Shown in pieces: positions 34,001 to 40,000 of a stretch of 43,701 nucleotides of DNA. This DNA comes from Baffinella frigidus (Eukaryota; Cryptophyceae; Cryptomonadales; Baffinellaceae). The stretch lies in the NCBI GenBank assembly GCA_026770585.1, contig MU646775.1, forward strand, positions 213,633 to 257,333, read 5' to 3'. Within the stretch, counting starts at the first letter, position 1; each line of letters starts with the position of its first letter. The translations under genes were made by a program, and so were the position numbers. The notes beneath the pieces were generated by a model, which saw only the letters and a list, made by a program, of their open reading frames with translations, ran no database searches and was not told the origin of the DNA.

Positions 34001-37000
34001 AGAGACGGCGCGGGTGCGAAGATTGCTGCTCGAGACGCCTGTCTCGCCGGACTGCATCGACAGCGAAGGTCCCCACCATTACTCAAATAGGAATGCTCAG
34101 ATGGTACTCAAATGGGAATACTCAACCGGTGAGACAGGCGTCAAATTCATCTCGGAAGATAACTGAATCAGTTCCCTAATTAGCGTTTTCATTTAATTAG
34201 GAGGCCTAATTGAATTTACCGCTACATTGCTCGGATAGCGAGGGGGCAAACGGATCGGGTAATTTCTGGCCAGCCTTCCAAATTTGATGTCTAGCGCCCA
34301 CATGTTGGACACGACTGGTTTTTGAATGTGTAATTTTTGGATTTGTACCCGAATTAAAAAGATCCGTTTACCCCCTCGCTATCCGTCCAAGGACTCCCAC
34401 TGGCTTTAAAGCAACAAGAACCTCTTGAGAGTCCACCGTTACTCCCAGGGGCGGAGGTTTTCGTTCTCTCTGAGGTTTTCCCACTTTCGACGTTGGTCTC
34501 GGCGGGCAGCGCTCTTCCGGGGCAATGCCTTTTCCCTCTTTTTTTCTTCCCCTCCGTCGTTTCCTCTTTTTTTAATTATTGGATCGCGCGTCTTTTCTCG
34601 CAGGGAAGAACTCAACGGCGATGCACCGCGCGGCGGCCAAGGGTCACGTTTACATCGTCCATCTAATCACCCCTCCCAGGAAATCACTATGTCTCTACGG
34701 ATGTCCTACTGTAGGGTCCTACGGAATGAAAACCCGAGAGAAATTTACCCCCAAACTCCGAAATAAGCTGGTTCGGGTTGCTGGTGGCAGGCGTGAACTC
34801 AACCGCGATGCATCGCGCGGTGGCCAAGGGCCACTAACAAGTTGATTCTCCCCGAGAAACACGTCAAACGTCTAAAAATTGGAGCCATTTCCGGGCGCAA
34901 CAATGTTCCATCTGTACCACGAAACGGTGTGTTTGAACTTCGAACTTATGACCTGGCGCGGCTCCCGCAGGAGTGAACTCGACGGCGATGCATCGTGCCG
35001 CGGCCAAGGGCCACCTCTACATCGTCCGAGCCCTCATCGCTGCGGGTCCCACCCCCTCCCACCCTCCCGACTTTCTCATGGTTTTGTGGTTTAGGCTTTA
35101 GGGTGCGTGTATCCCTGCGCGCCGGAACCTTTCAGGGCTATGCGTATATCGTCCGCGCCCTCATCGCCGCAGGTTCCCCCCCCCCTCATCCTTCCTCTTT
35201 TTGGCAAGAAAATCCCTTCGTAACCGCGAGGCGCAAGGGCGTGTCCGAATCCATTTAGAGTGGAGTGTATATGTAGTCGCTACGGCCAAGGGCCGCGTGT
35301 ATATAGTCCGCGCCCGGGTCCCTCCCCCCCTCCCAATGTTCTCATGTTTTTTGTTTAGGCTTCAGGATTATCTCTTCCCGCAGGAAACTTTATCGCCAAA
35401 ACCTAAGCCCCGCCATGAACACTATGCCATGCCACATGTAATCACATGTAGTCGCTACGGCCAAGAGCCACGGGTACATCGTCTGCGCTCTCAGAGCGGA
35501 AGGCGAGGCGGTCCGTCAACCACTTAGCAGCGAGCGAGGACCTTTTCACCTTGATTTCAAGGTGAAATTCCGGTTAGGTTCTAGGGCAATGGATAAGATT
35601 CTAGTACAAATCGTTTAGATGGACTGTATCCGTGAAGCCGCTTGTGGCTGCTGAGTGGAATAAGGTTCACAGAGGGCGCAGGTTCCTCCCACCCTCCCGA
35701 GTTTCTCATGGTGTGTGGGTAGGCGTTAGGGTTCGTATATCCCTTCGCGCAGGAAATTTCTGCACCAAAACCTGAACCTCATCCTAAACCCTACGAAACG
35801 TGACCAATCCGCAGAGCAGGTGCAGACGAGGAAATTTCAAACCCTAACTCCTAAATCATAAACCCTAAACCCCAAACCCCAAACCCCAAACCCTAACCCA
35901 GGGGCGGACGTGGATGCAAAGGACGTCTTCCGCGAGACGCCCCTGCGCCTCGCAGCCCTCAACGCGCATGATGAGGTCTATTCTTAAGTTGATATTCTGG
36001 GTGTGTGGTACAAATCTGTCAACTTTGGGGCGAAAAGGAGCCCCGGACCCCTGCGCCTCGCGGCCCTCAACGCCCATGATGAGGTCTAACCGACTATTCT
36101 TAAGTTGATATTCTGGGCCTTTGGTACAAATCTGTCAACTTTGGAGTGGAATCGAGCTTCACAGCCCTCAACGCTCATGACGAAGTCTATTCCTAAGTTG
36201 CCATTCTGGGTCCGCGGTACAAATTCGTCAACTTTGGAGCGAAAGAGAGCCCCGGGCTCCTGCGCCTCGCGGCCCTCAACGCTCGTGATGAGGTCTAACC
36301 GACTATTCTTAAGTTGATATTCTGGGTCTGTGGTACAAATCTGTCAACTTTGGAGCGAAAGAGAGCCCCGGGCCCCTGCGCCTCGCGGCTCTTAACGCCC
36401 ACGACAACGTCTAACAGACTATTCTTAAGTTGACATGCTGTATTCGCGGTGCAAATTCGTCAACTTTGGGGCGAAAAAGAGCCCCGGGCCCTTGCGCCTT
36501 TCGGCCCTCAACGTTCATGACGAGGTCTGTTGCCCGACTATTCTCAAGTTTCATGCTGGGTTCTTGGTACCAATAATCAAGGAAAAATCAGACCTACAGC
36601 CTAAACCCCAAACTCCAAACCACAAACCACAAACCACAAACCACAAACCCTGAGCCCCAAACCCCAAACTCTAAACCTGAAACACGAAACCAGATCCTGC
36701 GGGTGCTGCTCGCAGCGGGCGCCCTAAGCATTAAACCCTGCACCCTAATCCCTACACCCTAATTCCTAAACCCTGAACCTCAAACCTGAAACCCGAAACC
36801 AGATTCTGCGGGTGCTGCTCGCGGCGGGCCCTGAACCCCAACCCCTGAACCAGAACCCCTTGAAACCATAAACCCAACCCCCCTAAACCCTCTCTCTAAG
36901 ACCCATGGTCCTCCCCAAAGCGCAAACCCCGAATCCGAAAGCAGATTCTGCGGGTGCTGCTCGCGGCGGGCGCCGACCCCGCGATTGCCAATGTCGACGG

Positions 37001-40000
37001 CATGGTACCCCTCCACCCTAAACCCCAAACCCTAAACCCTAAACCCCAAACCCCAAACCCTAAACAACCTGAACCTCGGACCCTGAACTCTAACCTCTAA
37101 ACCCTGGAAGGTACTCGCGCCCCGCCTGAGTTGTGTTGGCCTCAACCGGCACATCGTCTATACACGTATCACATTATTAGGTTGAGTAGTAGTAGGAGTA
37201 GGAGTAGTAGTAGTAGTAGTAGTAGTAGTATATCAGACCAGATCCTGCAGGTACTGCTCGCGGCGGGCGTGGACTGAATCGCCAACGTCGACGGCATGGT
37301 ACCCCTAAACCCTGGCGAGAGAGATGGACGAGCATGGGGCGTACGCGAGCACCTTCCCACCTCCATTAACGGAGGCTGTGCATCCATAGACCGCGCCTTT
37401 GCCTCGAAACCCTCAATCCCAACCCCCAACAACCAAACACCAAACACCAAACACCAAACACCGAACACCGAACACCAACCTATAAACCCTCAACCCTCAA
37501 TCCTCAACCCTCAACCCTACAATCCAAACTCCAAACCAAACCCGAAACAGACGGCGCTGGACACGGCGAAGGAGATGGACGAGCACAGGGTGTACGCCTT
37601 CACCGAAGACCCCCTGATTTATACAGGAATGGTTTAGATCGACCCTCTTCTAAAACCACCGGTGGCTGCTAAGGGGATACCCGGATCCTGAAACCGGAGC
37701 CTAAAACGGCGCACTCCGACAGACGGCGCTGGACACGGCGAAGGAGATGGACGAGCACGGGGCGTACGTGTTCACCGAAGACCCGTCCCCGCGGCACCGC
37801 TCCACCCTCGCGCTCCTCCAAGAGTGGGAGCGCGCAGTGCGGCAGGAGGCCCAGCCTGAGCAGGGACCAGACGCCTCGCCAGACGGTAGCCCCACCTCCA
37901 AAAGCACGCTGCTGGTTTGCTGGTCGTGGCTCGTAACCTGCACCGCTGTCGTGTAGACCGAAAGCAAAATTGCTTTCTGTGCAGATTTTTTCTGTGGAAA
38001 GGCGTGTCGTTGGGCTATGTTCGGAGAAATCAAAACCTGAAGGATCTAAAGACGCGCGGCTGCTCCAACGGCACGTGGCATCTATTACCTGTCCCTTAAG
38101 TTACGCTCCTACCTAGGCCTACTGTAGGGTCATACGATCAAGGTCGGCTCCTACGCTCCTACCTAGGCCTACTGTAGGGCCCTACAACCTTGATAGAGTA
38201 ACGTCTTGAAACCCGGGTAGTTGGGCCTACGGTATTGCCTACAGTATGCCGTAGGGCTCCTAGGACCTAATGTTTCGTAGGACCACCCCTAAGCTCCTAC
38301 GTCTTATGAGCGAGGTACCCCTAGCTCGTCGTCAGCGAGGTACCCTGTAGGGTCCTAGGGGGAGACGTTTTCTTATGAGCGAGGTACCCCTAGCTCGTCG
38401 TCAGCGAGGTATATTTTGGTTGACCAATTCCCGTAAATGTTCTGAAGGTTGCAAACGTGTACACTATAGGGCTAGTTGCCAGATAGACGTTTTAGGTGTG
38501 GGTGGGTGGGAGAAGAAAGCCCTTGCCGTGCTTGCGCGGGCAAGGGGGGCATCTCTCTCGTGGCTCAGCACCCTCGAGCTGACGGTTCCAGATTTATCTT
38601 TTTTCCCATAAATTGGCAGAGGCGGGCCCGTCAGATCCCCTTTCGAGATTTAAACTGTATGAACCGCGCCAGACCCGTCCAAACCGCTCATCAGAACAGT
38701 ATGCCGTAGGGCTCCTAGGACCTAATGTTTCGTAGGACCACCCCTAAGCTCCTACGGCCTACCGTAGGCAATAACGTAGGCTTAGCTACCCGGTTTTCAG
38801 GACGTTAGCCTGTGAAAGTGGCGATGCGGTTAAAATTGACCCCAAAGAGGTCCTAGGCTCCTACGTATGCCCTACGGTAGGGCGTATGAGCCTACAGGGG
38901 TACCTCGCTCATAAGAAACCAACCCCCCCTGGGACCCTCCAGTAGGCCTATGCCTAGGGCTCTATGGTGTTCCTATGGGGGGGGCAGTTTCTTATGAGCG
39001 AGGTACCCCTGTACTCGCCACGTCAGGGATACCAGACAGACGCCATGCTGCATCGGGAGCGGCGCGGGGCCTTATAAACAAAGGTATCTCCACATGTAAA
39101 TCCCATCCTGATCCACGCGACGGTGACCTGTGCACCAAATCCCTCTGCTTTTAAAGTCAACTCGCCTTCAATCGCCCACAAATCAGCCAATTTATCCAGA
39201 TTCCGGATGCAAATCTTTTAGAAGTGCAGGGAATAATAGAAAGACTCAACAAAAATCGTCCTGTTTGATACACAGGCCATCGTCGCGTGGATACAGCATG
39301 CTAGTCGAGTCTCACAACCTGTGCCCTGCCGCGCAGAAGCCCATGTGTTCTGCTCGGCACACGCCAGGTGGCCCGATTTGCGCCGAAAATCTCTTCGTAG
39401 CCCGCTGTGTGGACTAGTCGAGCCTCACAACCTGTGCCCTGCCGCGCAGACGCCATTCTTCATCGGGAGGGGCGGATGGCGCTCGCGGTCAAGCTGTACG
39501 GGGCCACTCGAGGCTGCGCAAGCCCGCTATTTAAATGTTGGTTATAGGCGCACGTCCAGGTTTGTACGGGAGTTGGCCACGTTCCCTACCGAAAAGCGGC
39601 AGGCACGGCTCCAATTCCCACCAAAAATCATTTACATGTACGAATTTGCCATTTTAAATAGAGGTATTGATGCGCCTCGAGTGTTCTCACGCCTCTGTGC
39701 TCTCGTGCAGACGCCGTTCTGGATCGGGAGGGGCGGATGGCGCTCGCGGCCAAGCTCTACGGGAAGGGGCGGGTCGTGGTACCGAACGAGCTGCGGGAGG
39801 AGACGGCCATCGACTATCGCTTCGTACTCCCCATAACCCCTACACCCTGCACCCTAACCCCGACTATCGATTCGTACCGCCCCTCAACCCTAAACCCTCA
39901 AGTCTAAACCCGACTATCGGTGTGTACTCCCCCGAAAACCCGCACCCTGCACCCTAACCCCCAAAGCTTACTGTGGACCCCATCGACCCGTGACTCGAAC

